From the NCBI GenBank assembly GCA_964513075.1, contig CAZELR010000010.1, forward strand, positions 32,069-96,068: a stretch of 64,000 nucleotides of DNA. The letters are read 5' to 3'. The notes beneath the pieces were generated by a model that had not been told where the DNA came from, searched no databases, and was given only the letters and a program-made list of their open reading frames with translations. Shown here in pieces: positions 9,601-16,424 of the stretch. The first letter of the stretch is position 1, and each line of letters opens with the position of its first letter. Source of the DNA: DAOUBP01 sp964513075 (GTDB lineage: Bacteria > Chloroflexota > Anaerolineae > CG2-30-64-16). A program made the translations under genes and the position numbers.

Positions 9601-11956
9601 GAGCGACGCCAACGGCAACGGCGTTCAGGATCCGGGTGAGGTCGGCATCGCCGGTGTGACGGTGAATCTGGTGGGTGCCGGGGCTGACGGTTTGTGCGGC
9701 ACAGCTGATGATACCGTGCTGGCGACGACTACCACCGGGCCGGGCGGCAACTACCTGTTTGCAGGCCTGGCTCCTGGCAAGTATTGTGTGGATGTGACCG
9801 ATACGGCCGGCGTGCTGGCCGGCGCCACCCTGACCGGCGGGACTGACCCGCATGGCCCCATCGACCTGGCTGCCGGCCAGACGTACCTGGATGCCGATTT
9901 CGGCTATCGGAGCACCGTCTGCGTCGGACAGATCGGCAACCTGGTGTTCTATGATGTCAACCGTAACGGCGTCTTCGAGTCCGCCCTGGGCGAGGTCGGC
10001 ATCGCCGGTGTGACCATTAACCTGGTCTCCGGTGGCTCGGTCCTCACCAGCGTCACCACGGATGCCAACGGCGCCTACCTGTTCACCGGCCTGTGCGACG
10101 GCGCCTATCAGGTCGTCGTCAGCGACCTGAATGGTCGGTTGATAGGCTACACCCAAACTTACGGCGTGCCCAATACCGATAACAACGGCCAGGTGAGCCC
10201 GTTTGCGGTCACCATCACTGGCGGCAACAGCGTGCTCTACGCGGACTTCGGTTACGCCGATGGGCACTTGCTGAGCGTCAGCAAGTCTAACAATGTCTCG
10301 CCGGTGGCGGTTGAGGCCGGCGCTCAGTTGGTCTACACGATCAATTACAGCGTGAGCGGACGCGAAGTCGCACCCAACGTGGTGCTGCGCGATAAGTTGC
10401 CGATGCAGGTTGACTTCGTCTCCTGCAGCAATGGCTGCGTCTACGATCCCGCCCTGCGCACCGTGACCTGGAGTCTGGGTGATCTGGCCCCTGGCGCCAA
10501 CGGCGCTGTGACGCTGACGGTCCTGGTCAAGAAGCCGCTGCCCAACAATAGCTACATCTTCAACACCGTCATCATCAGCGATGACGCAGGTGTGACGGAT
10601 GAAGCCACCGACATCGTGCGTGTGCATGCGGCACCGATCTTAAGCCTGGACAAGACCGCAACCCCGGCGGGTACGGTTAAGCCCGGCGACACGATCGAGT
10701 ACAAGCTGTGCTTCGCCAACACCGGCAATGGCAATGCCACCGCTGTGGTGCTCACGGATGTGATCCCGACCTACACCACCTATGTGGCGGCGAGCGCAAA
10801 TCCGTCCGCAACGTACGATGCTGCCAGCCGCACCTTGACCTGGAGTCTCGGCACGCTGGCGCCGGATGCCTCTGCCTGTGGCACCTTCCGGGTCACCGTC
10901 GATCTGACCATCCCCGGTGTGACGGACGTGCCAGGCGGTTTGACCGTGGATAACGTCGCACGCCTGGCGAGCGCCGAGTTGCCGACGGTGATCGATACGA
11001 CCAGTAATCCGCTGAATGCCTTCGTCAAGCCGACGTTGGTCAAGACGTCTGACCCGGCGGGCGAGGTTAAGCCCGGCGATACGATCACTTACAGCGTATG
11101 CTATGCCAACCAAGGCAACGCTAACCTGACCGGTGTTGTCATCACCGATGATATTCCGGTCAACACCACTTACGTGAGCGGCAGCGCGACGCCGGCCGCC
11201 ACCTACAATGAGGCGGCCCGGACCCTGACGTGGAACGTCGGCATCGTCGGCCCCGGCGCCACCGGCTGCGTCACCTTCAAAGTGACCGTAAATATGATTA
11301 TCGTGGGCCTGACGGGTCAAGCCAATGTACCGTTGAGCTTTGCCGAGTGGAACGCGATGACCATCGACAACAATGCAGTTCTGGGGTCGGATCAGGTGCC
11401 GGATGTGCCGGCTACGGTCAGCAATCCGCTAAATGCGACGGTCGATCTCGGCATCTACAAGTCCGTCAACAAGTCCGAGGTCTTCGTGGCTGTGGGCCAT
11501 CAGGAGACGCTGGTCTACACGGTTACGGTCATCAATAACGGTACGGCCACCGCCACCAATGTGGTCGTCACGGACGAGATCAATCCTCGGCTGTATGACG
11601 CGGTTGTGACGACTTCTAAGGGAGCGGTCACGTACGATCCCATCACGCGTGTCTGGTCGGTTGCTGTCGGTGAGCTGGCGCCGGCCGAGCAGGTGGTGAT
11701 CAACATCACAGCGAAGACGGAGCCGGTAACCGAGTCCATGAAGGTGCCGTTCTCTTACGACCTCACCAACGTAGCCACCGTGTCGTTCACAGAGGGCGCA
11801 CCACGGGACTCGAACCCGGTGACGGTTCGGGTCAGGGCGATGGCGCCGGAGGCTATCCCGGAACCAGGCACCATGCTGCTGCTGGGCAGTGGTCTGGCCG
11901 GCCTGGCGGGCTATGCACGCATGCGGGTTCAGTCCCGCCGGCGCAAGAACGGCTAA
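6668..11956 (+). CDS. Giant secreted DUF11/SdrD-B repeat protein with PEP-CTERM tag
   Basis: 1762-residue surface protein. A signal peptide (about 1-34, ending GVALAE) leads to a unique N-terminal domain (to about 360). Four DUF11-type repeats follow (LKVTKTD..., ELQIDKTG, QLAIDKSA, LWLSKDDN), then three SdrD-B-like beta-sandwich repeats (GDTVWMDLNGNGIQEPGEPG and two relatives, about 857-1195), then four more DUF11-type repeats. The end is a PEP-CTERM sorting tag: PEPGTM, a hydrophobic segment LLLGSGLAGLAGYA and a basic RRRK tail. Such tags are read by exosortases, and an exosortase with EpsI lies 140 bases downstream in convergent orientation. Start at 6668 is set by GGAGG six bases upstream. 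The repeats imply a long stalk or sheath protein; its ligand is unknown. Confidence 0.93.
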   Translation: MSSRSQPRKMLPLVLLLMMVLAMTLTTSGVALAEGAPHNLVPGYPMYGCYDVITTGTGMWGGGTPYLMELGVPGPVVDAYLTWIGTEDSDAPGAPNQSDLTVNGTPVVGALVDQKSLGPNNPDWYMWRAKVGPGGANLISQGLNKLNISGWSYLYSSPADSRRNGIALVVVYATGTCTRPNQINLMDSMDYYWELWDNGAEGTTDALTFTFPPAPVDRDATVWLHHAGADHIHPCRQENLWAAIGSGQPPTEIVNYWLSPPAGINGGRRVVENGFNPASCGDTNSAWPVTSLVGWLEGAGPTPNVGGNVAPEWGFIKIKVRIPAGATWLVLEGESEKTGSSNLSATGESGALFGQFSIPLYNPELKVTKTDGVDLAAPGDQLTYTINYENYGYGVADNTVIVDTLPQKVSFVSATNGGVYDAATRTVTWNLGSLAIGQQGQVAVTVALDPIFEPGTTTLTNAVAISTTTPGELDPSDNTDTDETNVSAAAELQIDKTGAPNPVDAGGDLTYTVDWTVSGNAYAHGVSIVDTLPSNVVFVSATNSGVYNPVHHTVTWSVGEVTPVTSGSYQVAVKVKSPLYNGTQIENTVVISDAAGDTDDASFVSTVRSSHQLAIDKSATPEPVDAGGLLTYKIDWSVTGNEPAKNAVIVDTLPAQVTVLDAGGGTYNAAAHTITWQLGEVMTPQSGSFTVVVRVATPLYNGTQFVNTVNFSDQTPGSTPVNDTVTSTVRADHTLWLSKDDNPDLVAKGAELTYTLQWSVTGNEPADNVVLVDNLPFGTQFVSASNGGVFNPATRVITWNLGNKVPGDSGTVTLVVKVNRDFPNGIPIVNKAIISDDKPGKEKEADEETGVIQTAEGSIGDTVWMDLNGNGIQEPGEPGLAGVGLTLSAAGPDGLCGTADDTVVANTVTDANGKYTFGQVPAGTYCVAVDDATLPAGLSLVSGTDPHGPIVLAEGQAYKDADFGYGSSNLGAIGDRVWSDANGNGVQDPGEVGIAGVTVNLVGAGADGLCGTADDTVLATTTTGPGGNYLFAGLAPGKYCVDVTDTAGVLAGATLTGGTDPHGPIDLAAGQTYLDADFGYRSTVCVGQIGNLVFYDVNRNGVFESALGEVGIAGVTINLVSGGSVLTSVTTDANGAYLFTGLCDGAYQVVVSDLNGRLIGYTQTYGVPNTDNNGQVSPFAVTITGGNSVLYADFGYADGHLLSVSKSNNVSPVAVEAGAQLVYTINYSVSGREVAPNVVLRDKLPMQVDFVSCSNGCVYDPALRTVTWSLGDLAPGANGAVTLTVLVKKPLPNNSYIFNTVIISDDAGVTDEATDIVRVHAAPILSLDKTATPAGTVKPGDTIEYKLCFANTGNGNATAVVLTDVIPTYTTYVAASANPSATYDAASRTLTWSLGTLAPDASACGTFRVTVDLTIPGVTDVPGGLTVDNVARLASAELPTVIDTTSNPLNAFVKPTLVKTSDPAGEVKPGDTITYSVCYANQGNANLTGVVITDDIPVNTTYVSGSATPAATYNEAARTLTWNVGIVGPGATGCVTFKVTVNMIIVGLTGQANVPLSFAEWNAMTIDNNAVLGSDQVPDVPATVSNPLNATVDLGIYKSVNKSEVFVAVGHQETLVYTVTVINNGTATATNVVVTDEINPRLYDAVVTTSKGAVTYDPITRVWSVAVGELAPAEQVVINITAKTEPVTESMKVPFSYDLTNVATVSFTEGAPRDSNPVTVRVRAMAPEAIPEPGTMLLLGSGLAGLAGYARMRVQSRRRKNG

Positions 11957-11967
11957 CGCGTTCACGG

Positions 11968-12057
11968 GCCTGTGGCGGATGCTGAGGCTTGCTGAGGCAT
12001 CTACCACAGGCGCATCAACCTAAAAGTAACGCCCCGGGCCAACTGGCCTGGGGCGTT
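11968..12057. terminator. Two stem-loops between the PEP-CTERM gene and epsI
   Basis: First hairpin: GCCTGTGG (11968-11975) with CCACAGGC (12004-12011), plus an inner GATGC/GCATC pairing. Second hairpin: 13-bp GC-rich arms 12028-12040 and 12045-12057 with one mismatch. They sit between convergent genes and probably end both transcripts; no long T-run follows. Confidence 0.6.
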
Positions 12058-12096
12058 GCGCGTCCTGAAGCACCCTGCTGCCTTGCGGTCGCGTGC

Positions 12097-12777
12097 CTAC
12101 TCCCGCGCTGACGTGAACAGCAGGCCCACAAACTGTTTTGCCAGCGCTAACGCCTCTTCGGGGCTGGCAGAAACCGGCGCGGTGATCTCGAACAGCACCA
12201 TGCCATCCTGCAGGCTGCGTGCGTAGTTGGGCCAAAGGTAGAAGTAGAGCACCAGTTGTTCGGCCGTCTCGTCAGTGCCGTACGTCTTCCGGGCAAACAT
12301 GCGCAGGGCATAGATCTCGCCTTTGCTCAGCGCGACCGCCTCGGAGCTGGCATCGGTCTGCCAGCCGTCGGTGTCGTAGCAGATCTGCGGCGAGTGGAAG
12401 CTCTTGGATTTGCGGCTGCCGATAAGGCTCAGCCACAGGGAGCGGCCGTCGGGACGCGAATAAAGCCGGGACACGTATTGTTCCGGCTCCAGGAGAATGG
12501 CGACTTCGAGATTGGTCTGGGGCACGTCTACCCCTGTCCAGTCGCCCAATTGCAGCGGTACGCGCGTCAAGTCGCTCGCCAGGTTGAAGTTGTAAGGGGT
12601 CGTCACGGCGCGCTCGCGCTCGGTGCGCTGCCAGTTATCGATGTCGGTCACGAACTCGTATCCGGCGGTCGGGGCAATTGCGTTGAGCTTGCTGCGTTGG
12701 CTGATGATCAGCGCGCTGCCCAAAGCAGCGATCAGCAGCAACAGGACTAGAAGATATCTTCTCTGATCTCGCGACAT
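12097..12777 (-). CDS. epsI: EpsI family protein (exosortase partner)
   Basis: 226-residue protein with one N-terminal membrane anchor (YLLVLLLLIAALGSALII) and an extracytoplasmic EpsI/DUF3485-type domain. Supporting segments are LGDWTGVDV, the FHSPQICYDTDGW block that corresponds to the conserved H-x-P-x-x-C-Y/L region, and VLYFYLWPNYARS. EpsI proteins are found fused to or beside exosortases; their exact role is unsettled. Its start overlaps the end of the exosortase gene by 31 bases, so the two are translationally coupled. An in-frame TTG at 12789 is a less likely start. Confidence 0.85.
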   Translation of the reverse strand: MSRDQRRYLLVLLLLIAALGSALIISQRSKLNAIAPTAGYEFVTDIDNWQRTERERAVTTPYNFNLASDLTRVPLQLGDWTGVDVPQTNLEVAILLEPEQYVSRLYSRPDGRSLWLSLIGSRKSKSFHSPQICYDTDGWQTDASSEAVALSKGEIYALRMFARKTYGTDETAEQLVLYFYLWPNYARSLQDGMVLFEITAPVSASPEEALALAKQFVGLLFTSARE

Positions 12778-13598
12778 CCGATCACCCAACTGAGCAGTAT
12801 CAGCAGCGCCGTTGCGCTGAGAAAGAACACGATCCCTGAGTAGTCGTGGTAATACTTGAAGCCGGCATCAGTGCCCCAGGTGTTCGCGACCCACAGCAAC
12901 GACGAGACCCGCAGCACGTTGCCCAGGGCGGCGATGGGCAGGCTGCTCACTGCCAGCAGCGCCTTAGCCCACCGCGGCCCTTCCACCACAAAGACCACCA
13001 CCGCCACCAGGGTCAGCAGCGTGACGATGGAGCGCAACCCGCTGCACTGCGCACCTACCACCAACTGCGTATTGGGCAGGCTGACCTGCGCGCCGTTGAC
13101 GGTGATGGGGATGCCGAACAGCCGTATGCATTCGGCCGAGATGTTGCCGGTGATTTGCGCCAACGGCACGCTCAGCGGTTCCACGAACGGCAGCGGCACC
13201 ATGAAGATCAGAAACAAGATCGGAAAAGCCATACGTTTCAGGATGGCCGTCCCCAGCAGATACCAGACCAGGCCCGCAATCAGCACGATCATCGCGAGCG
13301 CGGCAAGGAAGTAGGCTCGTTGGAGCAGCGCAACCAGGTAACCTGCCAGCCCCAGCACGACGAGGCCCAGCCCCAGGGGCGTGGCGCGGTCGGGCTTTGG
13401 CTGTGCCGATGGCTCGGTTGGCTGCTTGGATCCCAGTCGCCACGCGAAGAAGGCGGAGATGAGCGGCACCAGGGGTCCGTGGGAGTAGTAATCGTTTCCC
13501 AGCCACTCGCTCAACAGCCAACGCAGCGTTGGATAGAAAAGCGCCAGCAGCACTCCCCCGATCAGGGCTGCGCTGGCGACTTTGCGGTAACGACTCAT
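12747..13598 (-). CDS. xrt: Exosortase (PEP-CTERM sorting transpeptidase)
   Basis: 283-residue polytopic membrane protein with about eight hydrophobic segments. All three proposed catalytic residues are present in context: Cys185 in VVGAQCSGLRSI, Arg230 in LGNVLRVSSLLWVA and His251 in YYHDYSGIVFF. Other family marks are the N-terminal YYSHGPLVPLIS and the FPILFLIFMVPLP segment. Exosortases cleave PEP-CTERM tails and are thought to pass the protein on to a surface anchor, usually in strains that make exopolysaccharide. The facing gene at 6668-11956 is the only PEP-CTERM substrate in the window. Start at 13598 is preferred over a longer frame that adds a charged, unconserved leader. Confidence 0.92.
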   Translation of the reverse strand: MSRYRKVASAALIGGVLLALFYPTLRWLLSEWLGNDYYSHGPLVPLISAFFAWRLGSKQPTEPSAQPKPDRATPLGLGLVVLGLAGYLVALLQRAYFLAALAMIVLIAGLVWYLLGTAILKRMAFPILFLIFMVPLPFVEPLSVPLAQITGNISAECIRLFGIPITVNGAQVSLPNTQLVVGAQCSGLRSIVTLLTLVAVVVFVVEGPRWAKALLAVSSLPIAALGNVLRVSSLLWVANTWGTDAGFKYYHDYSGIVFFLSATALLILLSWVIGCREIREDIF

Positions 13599-13703
13599 CA
13601 AGTGATCTTCCCTCGCCCGGTTTGCGGGTCTGCCCCTGACATTTCTCCGAGGCTGCGGCAGTGTAACAAAACCGACACAGTGTGTCAAGTGCGCCACAAC
13701 TTC

Positions 13704-13736
13704 AGACCTTTAGGGTCTCGCAGACCCTAAAGGTCT
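13704..13736. repeat. Short palindrome, 15-bp arms with CGC loop
   Basis: Perfect inverted repeat AGACCTTTAGGGTCT (13704-13718), loop CGC, complementary arm 13722-13736. It lies between the GH20 gene and the exosortase gene. Arm length and loop equal those of the element at 56672-56704, although the sequence differs. It could end the GH20 transcript, but no T-run follows. Confidence 0.85.
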
Positions 13737-13743
13737 AAACAAA

Positions 13744-15243
13744 CTATGTGGCCCACGCCACCTGGGGTGAACGATAGAAGTTAACCTTCTGCGCCTGCCA
13801 GCGTATTCCGTGCGCGGCCAGCCGCTGCCGATACTCCTCCCACGACCGTCCGCTGCTGGGTGACCATCCGATTTCGGCGCAGCCCGCCAGCCGCGGGAAG
13901 GTTAAGAATTCGATATCCGCGCGTGTCTCGACGGTTTCCGTCCACAAGGCCGACTCGACGCCCAGGATGTTTTCCGGCGGCAGGCCGGGCACGATCGTTG
14001 CCGGCTCCCACTCGTATGCATCGCGCACCTCGACATATCCTGCCCAGTTCAGGCCAAGCGGGGTGGACGGATCGTACTGCATGTCCAGATAGGCCCTGGA
14101 CGCCGGGGAGAGGATCACCTTGACGCCTTGCGCCGCGGCTGCGCAGGCCAGCGAGGGATCCTGGCTGCGCGTGTTCCAGAACTGCGCGATGGTGGAGGGC
14201 GCCAGCCGCGCCGCGGCAATCTCCTCCCATCCCACCATCTGCTTGCCGTGCCTGCCGACGATCTCTTGCGCCCGCTCGACGAGGGTGATGGCGTCCTGTT
14301 TGGGGGTGGACCAGGCCTCATCGCCCCCGATGTGAAAATAGGGCCCCGGCGTCAAGGCCGCGATCTCACCGATTACGTCTTCCAGGAAGGCATAGGTGAT
14401 TTCTTTGTTTGCACACAATGAGCTGAAGCCCACCTCGGTGCCGGTGTAGAGCGCCGGCGCCACCCCGCTGGCGTTCAGCTTCGGGTACGAGGCCAGTGCT
14501 GCGTTGGTATGGCTGGGCATTTCGATTTCGGGAACGACGATGATGCAGCGGTCTTCGGCGTAGCGGACGATCTCAGCGTATTGGGCCTGGGTGTAGTAGC
14601 CGCCCGGCCCGCCGCCAACTGCGGTGCTGCCTCCATGTTTCGTCAGGTTGGGCCAGGCTCTGATTTCGATGCGCCAGCCCTGGTCGTCAGACAGGTGCAG
14701 ATGAAGGCGGTTCAGTTTGTAAGCCGCCAACAAATCGATAGTGGCTTTGACATCTTCCACCGGGAAAAAGTGGCGTGCCACATCTAGCATTGTGCCGCGC
14801 CACGGGAAGCGCGGCATGTCTCGGATCGTCCCGGCAGCGATAGCCCAGGGTCCGGGACGGCTGGTCTCAAGCCCGATATCTGCCGGCAGCAGTTGGCGGA
14901 TGGTCTGGAGGCCGTAGAAGATCCCTGCCGGCCGGTATGCGGACAGTGTGATCCCTGTGGTCGCGACCGTCAACTCGTAACCCTCTTCTCCCAGCACCGG
15001 ATCGCCGCCTGCAATGCTGAGCTGGATATTGCCTGGTGAGGGCGTCGCCAGGGGTGTTCTGCCGGGCGGATTTTTGCCGGCAGGTCGCAGAGCATGGGCC
15101 AGCATCGCACCGAGCCTGGCCATTTCGGCCGTGGCCGGCGCGACGGTGATCATCGTGTCGGCTGTCAGGTTGAATGCGCCGTCGGCCGGAGCGATGGCCG
15201 CTGGTCGCGGGATAAGGTTGTATAGAGACGGAGTATCCAACAT
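13744..15243 (-). CDS. Beta-N-acetylhexosaminidase (GH20)
   Basis: 499-residue glycoside hydrolase family 20 enzyme that removes terminal GlcNAc or GalNAc from glycans or chitin fragments. An N-terminal GH20b-like domain (about 1-140) precedes the TIM barrel, seen from RFPWRGTMLDVARHFFPVEDVK, with LHLHLSDDQGWRIEI, VVPEIEMPSH and the catalytic Asp-Glu pair in FHIGGDEAW; later barrel motifs are VGWEEI and GVESALWTE. No clear signal peptide is seen, so it may act inside the cell on imported sugars, for example in peptidoglycan or chitin recycling. The start at 15243 is chosen because GAGG precedes it by eight bases. Confidence 0.93.
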   Translation of the reverse strand: MLDTPSLYNLIPRPAAIAPADGAFNLTADTMITVAPATAEMARLGAMLAHALRPAGKNPPGRTPLATPSPGNIQLSIAGGDPVLGEEGYELTVATTGITLSAYRPAGIFYGLQTIRQLLPADIGLETSRPGPWAIAAGTIRDMPRFPWRGTMLDVARHFFPVEDVKATIDLLAAYKLNRLHLHLSDDQGWRIEIRAWPNLTKHGGSTAVGGGPGGYYTQAQYAEIVRYAEDRCIIVVPEIEMPSHTNAALASYPKLNASGVAPALYTGTEVGFSSLCANKEITYAFLEDVIGEIAALTPGPYFHIGGDEAWSTPKQDAITLVERAQEIVGRHGKQMVGWEEIAAARLAPSTIAQFWNTRSQDPSLACAAAAQGVKVILSPASRAYLDMQYDPSTPLGLNWAGYVEVRDAYEWEPATIVPGLPPENILGVESALWTETVETRADIEFLTFPRLAGCAEIGWSPSSGRSWEEYRQRLAAHGIRWQAQKVNFYRSPQVAWAT

Positions 15244-15323
15244 GGCGCAGCCTCGCAGCGACAAAAAAGCTGGGCGCCGAACTTCCGTCCAGCGCCCAGC
15301 ATCCAGTATGCAGTATCCGGTCT

Positions 15324-16391
15324 TTACTTTTCGATTCCCAGCACTTTGTACAGCGCCGCGTAATCGAAATGCTCATTCAGCAAACGGGAGAACTGCTCCA
15401 CCTTTAGCGGCTGCTGGAACCTGCTCTTGCCGAAGAACCCCTCGATGATTTCGATGGTCGTGAGGGTGTCTTGGGGGGTCAGCAGCACCGGCACGCACAG
15501 CTCCTCCGCCCGGTTAAGGACGGTGGGGCTGGGATAGATGTTGCCGGTCAGGATCAAACAGCGGGTGGAGGTTTCCAACGCCGCGAGCTGGATGTCGGCG
15601 CGATCGCCGCCGGTGATGACGGCCTTGTTAGGCTTGCTGCGGAAGTACGACAGTGCGCTCTCGACGCCCATCGCGCCGACCAGCATGTGCTGCACCAGTT
15701 CATCGCAGCACTCGGCGCAGCACAGGATCTCCCCGTCCAAGCCCTCGGCCAACTCGCGCACGCTGGGCGCAGTGAGCGTCTCGTCTTTGCGCAGCACACC
15801 GAAGGTTGTGATGCCATGTCGGGCGAAGAAGGGTACGATCAGGTCTTGCACGTTTTCGATCCGGTTCCGCGGCACCGCGTTGATGACGACGCCGGCCATA
15901 TGCGTACCGAAGTAGTTCTGCGCGGTCATGGCGCGGTCAACCAGCAGGGTGTCGTCGTACTTCAGCACGGCTAACACCCGGGCGTCCAGCAGCTCCACCA
16001 CCTTCTTGGGCGGCAGACCGGCGACGTACCCCTCGCGCAGGCTCCGACCACCCTCCAGGATCAGCACATCGCGGCCTGCCGCAAGCTTGGCGAATGCTTC
16101 CATCAGCCTGGGTTGGTAGTCCGTTTCGGGGCCGCGGAGCTGTTGCTCCAACTTGGCGGGGGTCAACGCCACAGGCGCGATCCATTCGGTTGGCTCATCC
16201 ATCTCGAAGATCTTCTTGGCGAATACGACATCCTCGTCATACGCCACGCTATTTTGCATCTCACTTCTGACATTGACCGGCTTCATGTATCCGGCCTTCA
16301 GTCCGGCTTCGCGGAAGTGTACGCCCAACCCGATGCAGAGAGCGGATTTGCCGGAGAAAGTCTCAGCGGAGGTGATGTAAAGTGTTTTCAT
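15324..16391 (-). CDS. BioD-like/DRTGG-domain protein (phosphotransacetylase-family annotation)
   Basis: 355-residue protein. Residues 1-210 resemble dethiobiotin-synthetase-type P-loop domains, with TSAETFSGKSALCIGLG as Walker A, YMKPVNV and ILEGGRSLREGY. Residues about 215-325 form a DRTGG domain (VGAMGVESALSYF, KAVITGGDRADIQLAALET, ILTGNIYPSPTVL). The same architecture forms the N-terminal part of long bacterial phosphate acetyltransferases, but the catalytic Pta domain is missing. It sits 33 bases downstream of the ADP-forming acetyl-CoA synthetase on the same strand, so a regulatory role in acetyl-CoA/acetate metabolism is likely. Biotin synthesis is less likely because no bio genes are nearby. 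Confidence 0.8.
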   Translation of the reverse strand: MKTLYITSAETFSGKSALCIGLGVHFREAGLKAGYMKPVNVRSEMQNSVAYDEDVVFAKKIFEMDEPTEWIAPVALTPAKLEQQLRGPETDYQPRLMEAFAKLAAGRDVLILEGGRSLREGYVAGLPPKKVVELLDARVLAVLKYDDTLLVDRAMTAQNYFGTHMAGVVINAVPRNRIENVQDLIVPFFARHGITTFGVLRKDETLTAPSVRELAEGLDGEILCCAECCDELVQHMLVGAMGVESALSYFRSKPNKAVITGGDRADIQLAALETSTRCLILTGNIYPSPTVLNRAEELCVPVLLTPQDTLTTIEIIEGFFGKSRFQQPLKVEQFSRLLNEHFDYAALYKVLGIEK

Positions 16392-16424
16392 GTACTATGA
16401 CTCCTGGTCCTTTTGTCTATCAGA

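Noticed and set aside
8552..10627. 691-codon open frame on the minus strand
   Set aside because: It is antisense to the DUF11/SdrD-B repeats; its His/Arg/Asp-rich sequence is a by-product of the GC-rich repeat coding on the other strand.
13704..13736. Intrinsic terminator only
   Set aside because: No T-run follows on either strand; the shared 15-CGC-15 build with 56672 points to a repeat family, although it may still stop transcription.
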